DNA of 64,000 nt from positions 992,001-1,056,000 of the forward strand of contig NZ_BAAAWE010000001.1 in assembly GCF_039534915.1 (NCBI RefSeq), in the 5' to 3' direction. The notes under the pieces were generated by a model. The model was not told where the DNA came from. It ran no database searches and saw nothing but the letters and a program-made list of their open reading frames with translations. Below, piece by piece: positions 7,766 to 16,120 of the stretch (its first letter is position 1; each line of letters starts with the position of its first letter). The position numbers were made by a program, and so were the translations under genes. The stretch comes from Streptomyces roseofulvus (GTDB lineage Bacteria; Actinomycetota; Actinomycetes; Streptomycetales; Streptomycetaceae).

Positions 7766-10279
7766 CTACGCGGCGGGTTCCGCGGCCCCGGGGGCCGCCT
7801 TGCGGACGGTGCAGTGGAGGGAGTCGTCGACGACGTCGGCGACGATCGTGTCGCCGGGGTCCGCCTCGCCGCTCAGGAGGAGGGAGGCGACGCGGTTGTC
7901 GAGCTCCGTCTGGATGGTGCGGCGCAGCGGGCGGGCGCCGAACTCCGGCTGGTGGCCGTGGGCGACGAGCAGCTTGGTCGCCGCCTCGGTGACCTCCAGG
8001 GTCATCCCCTGGGCGTGGACGCGGTGCTTGCTGCGGTCGAGGAGGTGCCCGACGATCTCGGTGAGGTCCTTCTCGGTGAGGCTGTGAAAGACGATGATGT
8101 CGTCGATGCGGTTGAGGAACTCGGGCAGGAACCGGCCGCGCAGGTCCTCCATCAGCTCGTCCTTCAGCTCGGCCGCGTCGCCCTGGTGGGCGAGGATCCG
8201 GTGGGCGCCGATGTTGGACGTCATGATGACCACGCAGTGGCGGAAGTCGACGGTGCGGCCCTGGCCGTCCGTCAGGCGCCCGTCGTCGAGGACCTGGAGC
8301 AGGGTGCTGAAGACGTCCTGGTGGGCCTTCTCGACCTCGTCGAAGAGGACCACGCTGTACGGCTGGCGGCGGACCTTCTCGGTGAGCTGGCCGGCCTCCT
8401 CGTAACCGACGTATCCGGGCGGGGCGCCGACGAGGCGGGCGACGGTGTGCTTCTCCTGAAACTCGCTCATGTCGAAGCGGATCATCCGGTCCTCGTCCCC
8501 GAAGAGCAGTTCGGCGAGGGTCTTGGCGAGCTCCGTCTTGCCGACGCCGGTGGGGCCGAGGAAGAGGAAGGAGCCGACGGGCCGGTCCGGGTCGCCCATG
8601 CCGGCGCGGTTGCGGCGGACGGCCTCGGAGACGGCGGTGACGGCCTCGTCCTGGCCGACGATCCGGGCGTGCATCTCCTCCTCCAGCTTGAGCAGGCGCT
8701 CCTTCTCGCTGGTGGTGAGCTGGGCGACGGGGATGCCGGTGCGGCGGGAGACGATGTCGGCGATGTCGGCGGCGGTGACGGAGACGACGCCCTCGCGGCG
8801 CTCCTCGACGCCGGCCAGCTCGCCCTCGACCTCGGCGATCTCGTCCTTGAGCCGCTTGGCCTTCTCGAAGTCCTCGGCGGTGACCGCCTGGTCCTTCTCG
8901 CGGCGCAGCTTGGCGAGCCGGTCCTCGCGGCTGATCACCTCGGTGGAGCGGCCCGCGCTGCGCAGCCGGACCCGGGCGCCGGCCTGGTCCATGAGGTCGA
9001 TGGCCTTGTCGGGGAGGAAGCGGTCGCTGATGTAGCGGTCGGAGAGTTCGGCGGCCGCGGCGAGGGCGCCGTCGGCGAACCGGACCTGGTGGTGGGCCTC
9101 GTACGCGTCCCGGAGCCCTTCGAGGATCTGGACGGTCTCCTCGACGGTCGGCTCGGGGATGAGGACGGGCTGGAAGCGGCGTTCGAGGGCGGCGTCCTTC
9201 TCGATGTAACGGCGGTACTCGTCGATGGTCGTCGCGCCGACGACGTGCAGCTCGCCGCGGGCGAGGGCGGGCTTCAGCATGTTGCCGGCGTCCATGGAGC
9301 CCTCGCCGGTGGCGCCCGCGCCGACGACGGTGTGCAGCTCGTCGATGAAGAGGACGATCTCCCCCTCGGACTTCTGCACGTCCTCGATGACCTTCTTGAG
9401 GCGTTCCTCGAACTGGCCGCGGTACTGGGCCCCGGCGACCATGCCGGAGAGGTCGAGGGAGACGACCCGCTTGTCCTTGAGGGTGTCGGGGACCTCCCCG
9501 GCGACGATCCGCTGGGCGAGGCCCTCGGCGATGGCGGTCTTGCCGACGCCGGGCTCGCCGATGAGGACGGGGTTGTTCTTGGAGCGGCGGGAGAGGATCT
9601 CGATGGTCTGCTCGATCTCCTCGGCGCGGCCGACGACCGGGTCGAGCTTCCCCGCCCTCGCCTCCTCGGTGAGGTCGCGGCCGAACTCGTCGAGGGTGGT
9701 GGCGGGCTGCCTGGGCGCGGTGGGCGCCGTGGCGTCGCCGCCGCGCGCGGCCTGGTCGGTCACGCCGCGCAGCCTGGAGACGTCGAGGTCCTCGGCGCGC
9801 AGGGAGCGGGAGGCGCCGGAGTCGGCGTCGCCGAGGAGGGCGCTGAGGATGTGCTCGGGCCCGATGTACGAGACGCCGGCGGCCTGCGAGGTGGCGTGGG
9901 CGAGCGCGAGGGTCCGCTTGGCGGCGGGGGTGAGGCCCGGCTCGGCGGAGGGCTCGGCGGCCTCGTGGGGCAGCACCTTGGCGATCCTGTCGGCGAGCGC
10001 GTCCGGGTCGACGCCGGAGCGGGCGAGCAGCCGGCGGGTGGGCTCGACCTGGGTGGCGGCCCACAGCAGGTGCTCGGTGTCGAGGTCGGTGGTGCCGTCC
10101 TCGACGGCCTTGCGCGTGGCCGTGTTGAGGAGTTCGTGGGAGGACTCGGTGAGGAGCCGGCCGATGGGGACCCGCTGGACGGCCGGTGGCGACGACGCCG
10201 GCGACATTCCGAAGAATCGGTTCAGCAGATCGCCGAAGGGGTCGGAGGGGCCGAACGAGGAACCGAACGCCATCGACAT
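7766..10279 (-). CDS. ClpC/ClpB-like AAA+ unfoldase lacking a visible ClpP loop
   Basis: An 837-residue Hsp100 protein. Order: a Gly/Phe-rich leader (1-30), double Clp-N repeat (about 38-160), AAA1 with Walker A GEPGVGKT (241-248) and Walker B VLFIDE, a short middle region with a UVR-like segment ([13 protein letters not shown]), and AAA2 with [19 protein letters not shown] and a C-terminal D2-small domain. The short middle region is ClpC-like, but the segment after [18 protein letters not shown] runs straight into the arginine-finger region without the LGF/IGF tripeptide that docks ClpP. It may therefore be a ClpP-independent remodelling ATPase. The ATG at 10279 has GGGAG 8 nt upstream. It sits 81 nt before the DyP-encapsulin operon on the same strand and may be cotranscribed. 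Confidence 0.9.
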   Translation of the reverse strand: MSMAFGSSFGPSDPFGDLLNRFFGMSPASSPPAVQRVPIGRLLTESSHELLNTATRKAVEDGTTDLDTEHLLWAATQVEPTRRLLARSGVDPDALADRIAKVLPHEAAEPSAEPGLTPAAKRTLALAHATSQAAGVSYIGPEHILSALLGDADSGASRSLRAEDLDVSRLRGVTDQAARGGDATAPTAPRQPATTLDEFGRDLTEEARAGKLDPVVGRAEEIEQTIEILSRRSKNNPVLIGEPGVGKTAIAEGLAQRIVAGEVPDTLKDKRVVSLDLSGMVAGAQYRGQFEERLKKVIEDVQKSEGEIVLFIDELHTVVGAGATGEGSMDAGNMLKPALARGELHVVGATTIDEYRRYIEKDAALERRFQPVLIPEPTVEETVQILEGLRDAYEAHHQVRFADGALAAAAELSDRYISDRFLPDKAIDLMDQAGARVRLRSAGRSTEVISREDRLAKLRREKDQAVTAEDFEKAKRLKDEIAEVEGELAGVEERREGVVSVTAADIADIVSRRTGIPVAQLTTSEKERLLKLEEEMHARIVGQDEAVTAVSEAVRRNRAGMGDPDRPVGSFLFLGPTGVGKTELAKTLAELLFGDEDRMIRFDMSEFQEKHTVARLVGAPPGYVGYEEAGQLTEKVRRQPYSVVLFDEVEKAHQDVFSTLLQVLDDGRLTDGQGRTVDFRHCVVIMTSNIGAHRILAHQGDAAELKDELMEDLRGRFLPEFLNRIDDIIVFHSLTEKDLTEIVGHLLDRSKHRVHAQGMTLEVTEAATKLLVAHGHQPEFGARPLRRTIQTELDNRVASLLLSGEADPGDTIVADVVDDSLHCTVRKAAPGAAEPAA

Positions 10280-10371
10280 GATGAGTGCTCCCGGAGGGCG
10301 TGGGGGGTCACCAGGGGGTCACCCACACTGAAACCCGGCCGCCAGGGCTCCGCAAACGGAGGGGGCGGGCC

Positions 10372-10634
10372 GGCCGGGCCCGGGGCGGACGGGCCGAGGG
10401 CTGGGCGGTTCCCTGATGGAGGCGCTGGTGGACGCCTGCTCGGCGGCGGGCGTCCACCGGATGATCGCCGTCATCGCGGACTCGGACACGGCCGCGTCGC
10501 TCGCCCTCCACCGGCGTCTCGGCTTCACGGAGGCGGGCCGGCTGACGGCCGTGGGCCACGAGCACGGGCGCTGGCTGGACACGGTCCTCCTGCAGCGGAC
10601 CCTGCGGGCGGCGGGTGGGGAGTCCGCCCTGTGA
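10372..10634 (+). pseudogene. N-terminally truncated GNAT acetyltransferase remnant
   Basis: The frame begins with the acetyl-CoA-binding motif A of GNAT enzymes, GRTGRGLGGSLMEALVDA, then IAVIADSDTAASLALHRRLG and FTEAGRLTAVGHEHGRWLDT. This is the C-terminal half of a phosphinothricin-acetyltransferase-like GNAT. The N-terminal half of the fold (first strands and helices, about 80-90 residues) is missing, since upstream sequence leads directly into the clpC-like promoter region. An ATG exists at 10416 but lies inside motif A, after the glycines that bind the pyrophosphate. A functional acetyltransferase is therefore unlikely, and a decayed gene or rearrangement scar is the best reading. Confidence 0.7.
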
Positions 10635-10664
10635 GAGGGCCGTCCGCCGGGCGGGCGGCGCGGC

Positions 10665-10670
10665 TAGGGT
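10665..10670 (+). promoter_or_regulatory. Candidate -10 element for ppnP
   Basis: TAGGGT matches the actinomycete TANNNT -10 pattern. It leaves an approximately 60-nt leader before the ppnP ATG. No convincing -35 hexamer is seen, so this is a weak call. Confidence 0.35.
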
Positions 10671-10738
10671 GACCCCGCCCGCCGCCGGCAGCCGAGCGGC
10701 CGGGCGCCTCCCGCCTTTCGACCTTCCCGAGGATGCCC

Positions 10739-11020
10739 ATGTTCACGGTCAACGAGTACTTCGACGGCACCGTCAAGTCCATCGCGTTCACCCAGGAGGG
10801 GGGCCGGGCCACCATCGGCGTCATGGCCCCCGGCTCCTACGAGTTCGGCACCGCCGCCCCCGAGACCATGCACGTGGTCAGCGGCGCCCTGACGGTCCTG
10901 CTGCCGGGCGCCGACGACTGGCGGACCTTCGCCGCCGGGGAGCGCTTCGAGGTGCCCGGTGACAGCGCCTTCCGGCTCACGGTCGAGGTGGACACGGCGT
11001 ACCTCTGCGAGTACCGCTGA
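10739..11020 (+). CDS. ppnP: Pyrimidine/purine nucleoside phosphorylase (DUF1255, YaiE-like)
   Basis: A 93-residue single-domain cupin, the same length as E. coli PpnP (94). It aligns along its whole length with the family pattern: [55 protein letters not shown] and a C-terminal TAYLCEYR. PpnP cleaves nucleosides with phosphate to give a free base and ribose-1-phosphate. GAGGA (10729-10733) with a 5-nt spacer favours the ATG at 10739 over the in-frame ATG at 10733, which overlaps that Shine-Dalgarno. It stands alone, 16 nt before a MITE, with the molybdate genes convergent beyond it. Confidence 0.92.
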   Translation: MFTVNEYFDGTVKSIAFTQEGGRATIGVMAPGSYEFGTAAPETMHVVSGALTVLLPGADDWRTFAAGERFEVPGDSAFRLTVEVDTAYLCEYR

Positions 11021-11036
11021 CCCGAGTGTCTCCGGC

Positions 11037-11202
11037 CTAGGTCGTTTCTTTCGGATCAGGCCGGATCAGGGAGCGGCGTCTGGTGCGTGCGCTCGCAAGG
11101 CGGAGGAGGGAGACAACGCGGAGCGTTGGCGACCGACGACAACGCCGCGAGGGTGCGTGCCAGGCGTCGCGAGCCCGGCATGATCCGAAAGAGACGGCCT
11201 AG
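11037..11202. mobile_element. MITE copy 1 (158 bp, CTAG target duplication)
   Basis: A 158-bp non-coding element (11041-11198) flanked by CTAG direct repeats (11037-11040 and 11199-11202). Its ends are imperfect terminal inverted repeats. The left end starts GTCGTTTCTTTCGGATCA and the right end, read inversely, GCCGTCTCTTTCGGATCA. A copy differing at one base lies at 53715-53872. It encodes no transposase, so it must be moved in trans, probably by an IS5-type enzyme given the CTAG target; that family link is inference. The right CTAG supplies the TAG stop codon of the convergent modBC gene. Confidence 0.85.
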
Positions 11203-13148
11203 AGCGGGACGACCGTCGTCTCGGTCGCCTTCACGCTCGTCCACACGGGCACGCCGTCGGCCAGGCCGAGTTCCGCGGCGGCCTGCGGCGTGATCTCGGC
11301 GACCAGGTCCGGCGTCCGGCCGGAGCCGATGAGGACGCGGAGCCGGCTGCCGCTGCTGGTGATCTCGCGAACGGTTCCGGACCAGACGTTACGGGGGCTG
11401 CCCGCGGGCTTCTCGCGGTGGACCGAGACCGCCTCGGGCGCCACGACCGCCAGCGCGCGCGTGCCCGGCGGCGGGGGGTCGGCCGCGACCAGGACGCCCC
11501 CGGCGTCGAGCGCCAGACCCTCGCCGGTGGCCGTGCCCGGCCAGGCGTTGCGGCCCAGCATGCGGGCCACCCACGGCGAGCGGGGATGGCGGGTGACCTC
11601 GGCCGGAGCGGCGTCCTGCAGGGCCCGCCCCTCGTCGAGGACGAGCACCCGGTCCGCGAGCGAGACCGCCTCCACGGGGTCGTGCGTGACCATCAGGCAC
11701 ACGCCGCCGAACCCGGCCAGGTGGGTGCGGAGCGTGTGCCGCACCTGGGCCCGGGTCGTCTGGTCGAGGGCGGCGAGCGGTTCGTCGAGGACGAGGAGCC
11801 GGGGGCGGGCCGCCAGCGCGCGGGCCAGGGCCACCCGCCCGGCCTGGCCGCCGGACAGCTGGGGCGGCCTGCGGTGGGCCAGGTGGCCCACGCCGAGGCG
11901 GTCGAGCCAGCCCTGCGCCTCCCGCCGCGCCTCGGCCCGGGCGACGCCCTGCGCGCGCAGTCCGTACGCGGTGTTGGCGAGGGCCGTCATGTGGGGGAAG
12001 AGGGCGCCGTCCTGCGGGACCCAGGCGACCCGCCGCCGGTGCGGGGGCAGGGCGGTGACGTCCTCGTCGCCGAGCCGGAGGACCGCGTGGGCCCGGGGGG
12101 TCAGCCCGAGGAGGGCCCGCAGCAGGGTCGTCTTGCCGGCGCCGTTCGGTCCGACGACGGCGATGGTGGTGCCGGGGCCGGCGTCCAGGGTGAGCCGGGT
12201 GAAGCCGGTGACCTCGGCGTGCAGCCCCGAGCGTTCCTCGGAGGAGACCGGCGGGCCCGCCGGGGCCGGAGGCTCCCCACCGGGCTCCGCCCCCGGCTCC
12301 GCACCGGGTCCGGCGCCCCCGCTCGCGCGGACGCGGCGGTCTGCCGGGGTGCCCGTCCACCGTCCGCGCAGGGCGATCAGCACGCCCATCGCGATGGCCA
12401 GCAGGAGCAGGGAGACCGAGGTCGCGGCCTCCGGCTCGTCCTGGAGCAGCAGATAGACCTGGAGCGGCAGGGTCTGGGTGGTGCCCGGCAGGTTGCCGGC
12501 GAAGGTGATGGTGGCGCCGAACTCGCCGAGCGCCCGCGCCCAGGTCAGCGCCGCGCCCGCCAGGACGCCCGGCGCGACCATGGGCAGGGTCACGGTGAAG
12601 AAGACCTTGACCGGCGAGGCGCCGAGGGAGGCCGCCGTCTCCTCGTACCGGGGCCGCAGTCCGCCGAGCGCGCCCTCCAGGCTGATGACGAGGAAGGGCA
12701 TGGCGACGAAGGTCGCCGCGAGCACCGCCCCCGAGGTGTGGAAGGGGAGCGTGACGCCGAAGGTGTCCCGCAGCCAGGGGCCGAGGAGACCGCGCCGGCC
12801 GAAGGCGAGGAGCAGCGCCACTCCGCCGACGGTCGGCGGCAGCACCATCGGCAGCAGGACCAGCGAGCGGACGAACGCCTTGCCGGGGAAGGGCACGCGG
12901 GCCAGCAGCCAGGCCAGCGGGACGCCGAGCAGCAGCGAGAGGCCGAGCGCCCAGAAGGAGACGAGCAGCGAGAGCCTGAGCGCCTCGACGGTGCCGGGCG
13001 CGCTCAGGTGGTCCGCGAGCTCGCCCCACTCGGTGCGGACGAGGATGCCGAGCAGCGGCAGGGCCAGGAAGGCCACGGCCGCGAGCGCCGGCAGCGCCAG
13101 GGTGAGCGGGGGCCTGGCGCCGGAGGTGCGTACGCGCGCGCGGGTCAT
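11199..13148 (-). CDS. modBC: Molybdate ABC transporter: fused permease and ATPase (ModB-ModC)
   Basis: A 649-residue fusion. Residues about 10-270 are a ModB permease with five or six membrane helices and the EAA loop (LRPRYEETAASLGASPVKVF). A Pro/Gly/Glu-rich linker (about 275-305) leads to a ModC ATPase with Walker A VVGPNGAGKTT, signature LSGGQ, Walker B LLVLDEP and switch His in MVTHD. A C-terminal Mop/TOBE-like domain follows (about 560-649), which in ModC binds molybdate. It imports molybdate or tungstate delivered by ModA, using ATP. Its start overlaps the modA stop (ATGA, 13145-13148). The TAG stop is formed by the CTAG of the adjoining MITE. Confidence 0.94.
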   Translation of the reverse strand: MTRARVRTSGARPPLTLALPALAAVAFLALPLLGILVRTEWGELADHLSAPGTVEALRLSLLVSFWALGLSLLLGVPLAWLLARVPFPGKAFVRSLVLLPMVLPPTVGGVALLLAFGRRGLLGPWLRDTFGVTLPFHTSGAVLAATFVAMPFLVISLEGALGGLRPRYEETAASLGASPVKVFFTVTLPMVAPGVLAGAALTWARALGEFGATITFAGNLPGTTQTLPLQVYLLLQDEPEAATSVSLLLLAIAMGVLIALRGRWTGTPADRRVRASGGAGPGAEPGAEPGGEPPAPAGPPVSSEERSGLHAEVTGFTRLTLDAGPGTTIAVVGPNGAGKTTLLRALLGLTPRAHAVLRLGDEDVTALPPHRRRVAWVPQDGALFPHMTALANTAYGLRAQGVARAEARREAQGWLDRLGVGHLAHRRPPQLSGGQAGRVALARALAARPRLLVLDEPLAALDQTTRAQVRHTLRTHLAGFGGVCLMVTHDPVEAVSLADRVLVLDEGRALQDAAPAEVTRHPRSPWVARMLGRNAWPGTATGEGLALDAGGVLVAADPPPPGTRALAVVAPEAVSVHREKPAGSPRNVWSGTVREITSSGSRLRVLIGSGRTPDLVAEITPQAAAELGLADGVPVWTSVKATETTVVPL

Positions 13149-13942
13149 GGCTTCTGGAAGCCCGCGTCCTGGAGGATCTTCTGGCCTTTCGGAGCGGACA
13201 GCCAGGCGACGAACGCGGCGGCGGCCTCGGCGTGCTCCGAGTCCTTCAGCGTGGCGGCCGGGTACTCGGCGACGGCGTTCTGGGCGTCGGGGATCTCCAC
13301 GGCGTCGACCTTGTCCTTCGCGCTCTCGGCGTCGGTCCGGTAGACGAGACCGGCGTCGGCCTCGCCGAGTTCGACCTTGCTGAGCACGGAGCGCACGTTG
13401 GGCTCCTGGGAGACAGGGTTCACCGTGAGGTGCTGCCGGTCGAGGATCTGGCGGCTGTACTTGCCTGCCGGGACCTCCGGCGCGGCGAGGACGACCTTCA
13501 GCCCGGGATCGGCGAGGTCCGCCAGGGCGTCGACCTTGAAGGGGTTGCCCTCGGCGGTGGCGATGACGAGCCGGTTCCTGGCGATGATCGCCGGGGTGCC
13601 CGTGTCGGCCTTCACCTTGTCCATGCTCTTGGTGTCGGCGGTGACGAGGACGTCGGCGGGCGCGCCCTGCGACACCTGGGCGACCAGTTCCTGCGAACCG
13701 GCGAACGAGAAGGTGATCCTCGTCCCCGGGTGGGACTTCTCGTACGCGGCTCCCGCGGTCTCGAAGACGTCGGTCAGGGACGCGGCGGCGAGGACCGTGA
13801 GTCCGGCGCCCTCGGCGCCGGCGTCGTTCGCCGTGTCGTCGCCGGTGCCGCAGGCCGCGAGCGGCACGAGCAGGGCGGCGGTGAGCACGGCGGCGGCGGT
13901 GCGGCGCGCGGCGGCGGTGCGGGTGGCTGGGGTGAGGGACAT
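13145..13942 (-). CDS. modA: Molybdate-binding lipoprotein of ABC transporter
   Basis: A 265-residue periplasmic-type binding protein. The N terminus has a basic stretch, a hydrophobic core and a lipobox LAAC with Cys about residue 31, so it is predicted to be anchored by diacylglycerol on the outer membrane face. The mature part starts with LTVLAAASLTDVFETAGAAY, the ModA hallmark, followed by TFSFAGSQELVAQV and a hinge region. It captures molybdate and passes it to the ModBC fusion, with which it overlaps by 4 nt. The Mop-domain regulator lies directly upstream on the same strand with a 20-nt gap, so the three genes probably form one operon. Confidence 0.95.
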   Translation of the reverse strand: MSLTPATRTAAARRTAAAVLTAALLVPLAACGTGDDTANDAGAEGAGLTVLAAASLTDVFETAGAAYEKSHPGTRITFSFAGSQELVAQVSQGAPADVLVTADTKSMDKVKADTGTPAIIARNRLVIATAEGNPFKVDALADLADPGLKVVLAAPEVPAGKYSRQILDRQHLTVNPVSQEPNVRSVLSKVELGEADAGLVYRTDAESAKDKVDAVEIPDAQNAVAEYPAATLKDSEHAEAAAAFVAWLSAPKGQKILQDAGFQKP

Positions 13943-13962
13943 GGGCGTCGGGGCTCCCGGTG

Positions 13963-14358
13963 TCAGGCGCGGTCGATGTGCACGCTGGTGGACTTCACGC
14001 GGGCGGTGGCCCGCATGCCGACCTCCAGCCCCAGCTCCTCCACGGCCTCCCTGGTGAGCAGGGAGACGAGCCGGTGGGGACCGGCCTGGATGGTGACCTG
14101 GGCGGCGACGTCCCCGAGCTTGACCGCCGTGACGATCCCCGGGAAGGCGTTGCGGGCCGACGTGTACGACGGGTCGTCGTCCTCGCCTTCCCCCTGCGCG
14201 ATCTCCACGGCGAACGCGGCGAGCGACCTGCCGTCGATCACGCGCCGTCCGCTCTCGTCGCGGTGGGTGGCGACCCTGCCCGCGTCCGCCCAGCGGCGTG
14301 CCGTGTCGGGGCTGACGCCGAGGAGACGTGCTGCCTGTCCGATGGTGTAGGACTGCAT
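13963..14358 (-). CDS. HTH-Mop domain molybdate-responsive regulator
   Basis: A 131-residue protein with an excisionase/MerR-type helix-turn-helix at residues 1-45 (YTIGQAARLLGVSPDTARRW). The rest is a Mop/TOBE domain (about 65-130: NAFPGIVTAVKLGDVAAQVT ... ARVKSTSVHIDR) that binds molybdate. It is the first gene of the modABC operon and most likely represses it when molybdate is bound. Start choice: the ATG at 14358 lies 7 nt after TAACGT, with TTGCAG 18 nt before that, and no Shine-Dalgarno is present. This fits a leaderless transcript and argues against the GTG at 14367, which would overlap the -10 box. Confidence 0.9.
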   Translation of the reverse strand: MQSYTIGQAARLLGVSPDTARRWADAGRVATHRDESGRRVIDGRSLAAFAVEIAQGEGEDDDPSYTSARNAFPGIVTAVKLGDVAAQVTIQAGPHRLVSLLTREAVEELGLEVGMRATARVKSTSVHIDRA

Positions 14359-14365
14359 GTGCGTC

Positions 14366-14395
14366 ACGTTAGGCCGTTCGAGCTCTCATCTGCAA
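14366..14395 (-). promoter_or_regulatory. Promoter of the molybdate operon
   Basis: On the minus strand, TTGCAG (14390-14395) and TAACGT (14366-14371) are separated by 18 nt. The -10 ends 7 nt before the ATG of the regulator, so transcription should start at or next to the start codon. Confidence 0.55.
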
Positions 14396-14533
14396 CAAGA
14401 TCATGTGACCCTCCATCGCTGGTGCGAGGTGAGTCGTAGGAACCGACGAGAGGGGCGCCCGGCCCTCCCGTCCGGCCCCCTCTGGCCCCGATCCCTCTCC
14501 TCCCCGCGCTTCCGGCTCCTCGCGGGAAGACGT

Positions 14534-14545
14534 CGAAGCGCTTCG
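14534..14545. promoter_or_regulatory. LacI-like operator, distal copy
   Basis: Perfect palindrome CGAAGCGCTTCG, with the central CG typical of LacI/GalR-family operators. It lies 220 nt before the esterase start and 121 bp from an identical proximal copy. Confidence 0.6.
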
Positions 14546-14654
14546 CCCCCAAGGTCGGGCTCCCGAGAACGCTCCGGCGACGCAGGTCACCGGAAGGGGG
14601 GTGCGGCCTTGTCCCGCCGCCCCATTGACACCCGTTCCGGAGTGATGGGAGCGT

Positions 14655-14666
14655 CGAAGCGCTTCG
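14655..14666. promoter_or_regulatory. LacI-like operator, proximal copy
   Basis: Second perfect copy of CGAAGCGCTTCG. It lies 25 nt beyond the -35-like TTGACA (14625-14630), so a bound repressor would block the start region of the esterase promoter. Two spaced copies suggest repression by looping. Confidence 0.65.
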
Positions 14667-14764
14667 CTCAGACCTCCACGGCCCCACCGGCCTCAGCGCC
14701 TCCCCGCCGGTTCGACCGGCCGAACGTCAGCACCCGCCCCGCGTACTCCAGAAAGGACAGCGTC

Positions 14765-16111
14765 ATGCCCCGGACGTCGAAGAAGAGAAGCGTCAGGGAC
14801 GTACTCGTCGCCCTGCTTATGGGGATCGTGCCGCTCGTCGCGGCCCTCGGGCTCACCGGCGCCTCGGCCGGCCCCGCGTCGGCCGCGTCGCTGACCGAGG
14901 TGACCGGCTTCGGCAGCAACCCCGGAAACCTGCGGATGTACGTCTACAAGCCCGACAGCGCTCCGGCACGGGCGCCGGTGCTGGTGGCGGTGCACTACTG
15001 CACCGGCACGGCGCCCGCCTTCCACGCGAACACGGAGTTCGCCCGCCTGGCCGACCGGCACGGATTCATCGTCGTCTATCCGGACGCGAACGTCAGCGGG
15101 CAGTGCTTCGACGTCTCCTCCCCCCAGGCGCTCAAGCACGACGGGGGCAGCGACCCCACGAGCATCGTCCAGATGGTCCGGTACACCGTGCAGAACATGA
15201 ACGGCGACGCCGGCCGGGTCTACGTCACCGGCGCCTCGTCCGGCGCGATGACGACCAACGTCCTGCTCGGCGCCTACCCCGACGTGTTCCGGGCCGGCGC
15301 GGCGTTCTCGGGCGTCCCGTTCGGCTGCTTCGCCACCACCGACGGTTCCGGCTGGAACAGCGACTGCGCCAACGGCAGGATCACCAGGACCCCGCGGGAG
15401 TGGGGCGACCTCGTCCGGAACGCCTATCCGGGGTACACCGGCCCCCGGCCGCGGATGCAGCTGTGGCACGGCACCGAGGACGACGTGCTGCGCTACGCGA
15501 ACTTCGGCGAGGAGATCAAGCAGTGGACCGACGTCCTCGGGGTGAGCCGGACCCCGGTCCTCACCGACTCTCCGGAGCCCCACTGGACCCGCACCCGCTA
15601 CGGCTCCACCGGCACGCAGGCACCGGTCGAGGCGAACAGCTTCCAGGGCGTCGGGCACACGCTGCCCGCCGGCGGCATGGCGGCCCGGGCCATCGCCTTC
15701 TTCGGACTCGACGGCTCCGGCGGGGCCACCACGGGTCCGATCCGCGCCACCGCGTCGGGCAAGTGCCTGGACGTGCCCGGCTTTTCGCAGACCAACGGCG
15801 TCCAGACGCAGATCTGGGACTGCAGCGGCGGGACGAACCAGACGTGGACCCGGACGTCGGCCAGGCAGCTCACCGTCTACGGCGGCGCGAAGTGCCTCGC
15901 CGCGACCGGCACCGCGGCCGGCGCCGCGGCCGCGATCCGGGACTGCGACGGCGGCACCGACCAGCAGTGGAACCTCAACCCCGACGGCACCGTCACCAGC
16001 GTGCGGTCAGGTCTGTGCCTGGACGTGAGCGGTGCCTCCACCGCCAACGGCGCACGGGTCGGACTGTGGTCCTGCCACGGCGGCGGCAACCAGCAGTGGC
16101 GCCTCGGCTGA
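14765..16111 (+). CDS. Secreted PHB-depolymerase/feruloyl-type esterase with ricin-B lectin domain
   Basis: A 448-residue exported enzyme. Residues 1-42 form a signal peptide with basic N terminus, hydrophobic core and ASAAS cleavage region. Residues about 45-305 are an alpha/beta-hydrolase of the PHB depolymerase/CE1 type, with nucleophile motif VTGASSGAMTT, an early oxyanion segment VLVAVHYC, and a late catalytic His in GVGHTLPAGG. Residues about 320-448 are a ricin-B type lectin (CBM13) with QTW, QQW and QQW repeats. The probable role is hydrolysis of acetyl or feruloyl esters on plant polysaccharide while bound to it. AAAGGA upstream decides the ATG at 14765. Two LacI-like operators upstream suggest sugar-dependent induction. 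Confidence 0.9.
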   Translation: MPRTSKKRSVRDVLVALLMGIVPLVAALGLTGASAGPASAASLTEVTGFGSNPGNLRMYVYKPDSAPARAPVLVAVHYCTGTAPAFHANTEFARLADRHGFIVVYPDANVSGQCFDVSSPQALKHDGGSDPTSIVQMVRYTVQNMNGDAGRVYVTGASSGAMTTNVLLGAYPDVFRAGAAFSGVPFGCFATTDGSGWNSDCANGRITRTPREWGDLVRNAYPGYTGPRPRMQLWHGTEDDVLRYANFGEEIKQWTDVLGVSRTPVLTDSPEPHWTRTRYGSTGTQAPVEANSFQGVGHTLPAGGMAARAIAFFGLDGSGGATTGPIRATASGKCLDVPGFSQTNGVQTQIWDCSGGTNQTWTRTSARQLTVYGGAKCLAATGTAAGAAAAIRDCDGGTDQQWNLNPDGTVTSVRSGLCLDVSGASTANGARVGLWSCHGGGNQQWRLG

Positions 16112-16120
16112 CACCGCCGC

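Larger units (their letters stand above)
14368..14764. other. 397-bp divergent intergenic region
   Basis: It lies between the molybdate regulator and the secreted esterase. It holds the mod promoter at its left end, two identical palindromes (14534-14545 and 14655-14666), and a -35-like TTGACA (14625-14630). No small gene with convincing coding pattern was seen on either strand. Confidence 0.6.

Noticed and set aside
7031-10672. A 1213-codon plus-strand open frame opposite the DyP and Clp genes
   Set aside because: It is composed of Gly/Val/Asp/Glu/Leu-rich low-complexity sequence with no family pattern. The minus strand encodes clear DyP and Clp proteins across the same bases, so the frame is a by-product of GC bias.
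11041-11198. Short open frames inside the MITE
   Set aside because: They are under 80 codons and Arg-rich, begin without ribosome sites, and run out of the element into flanking DNA.
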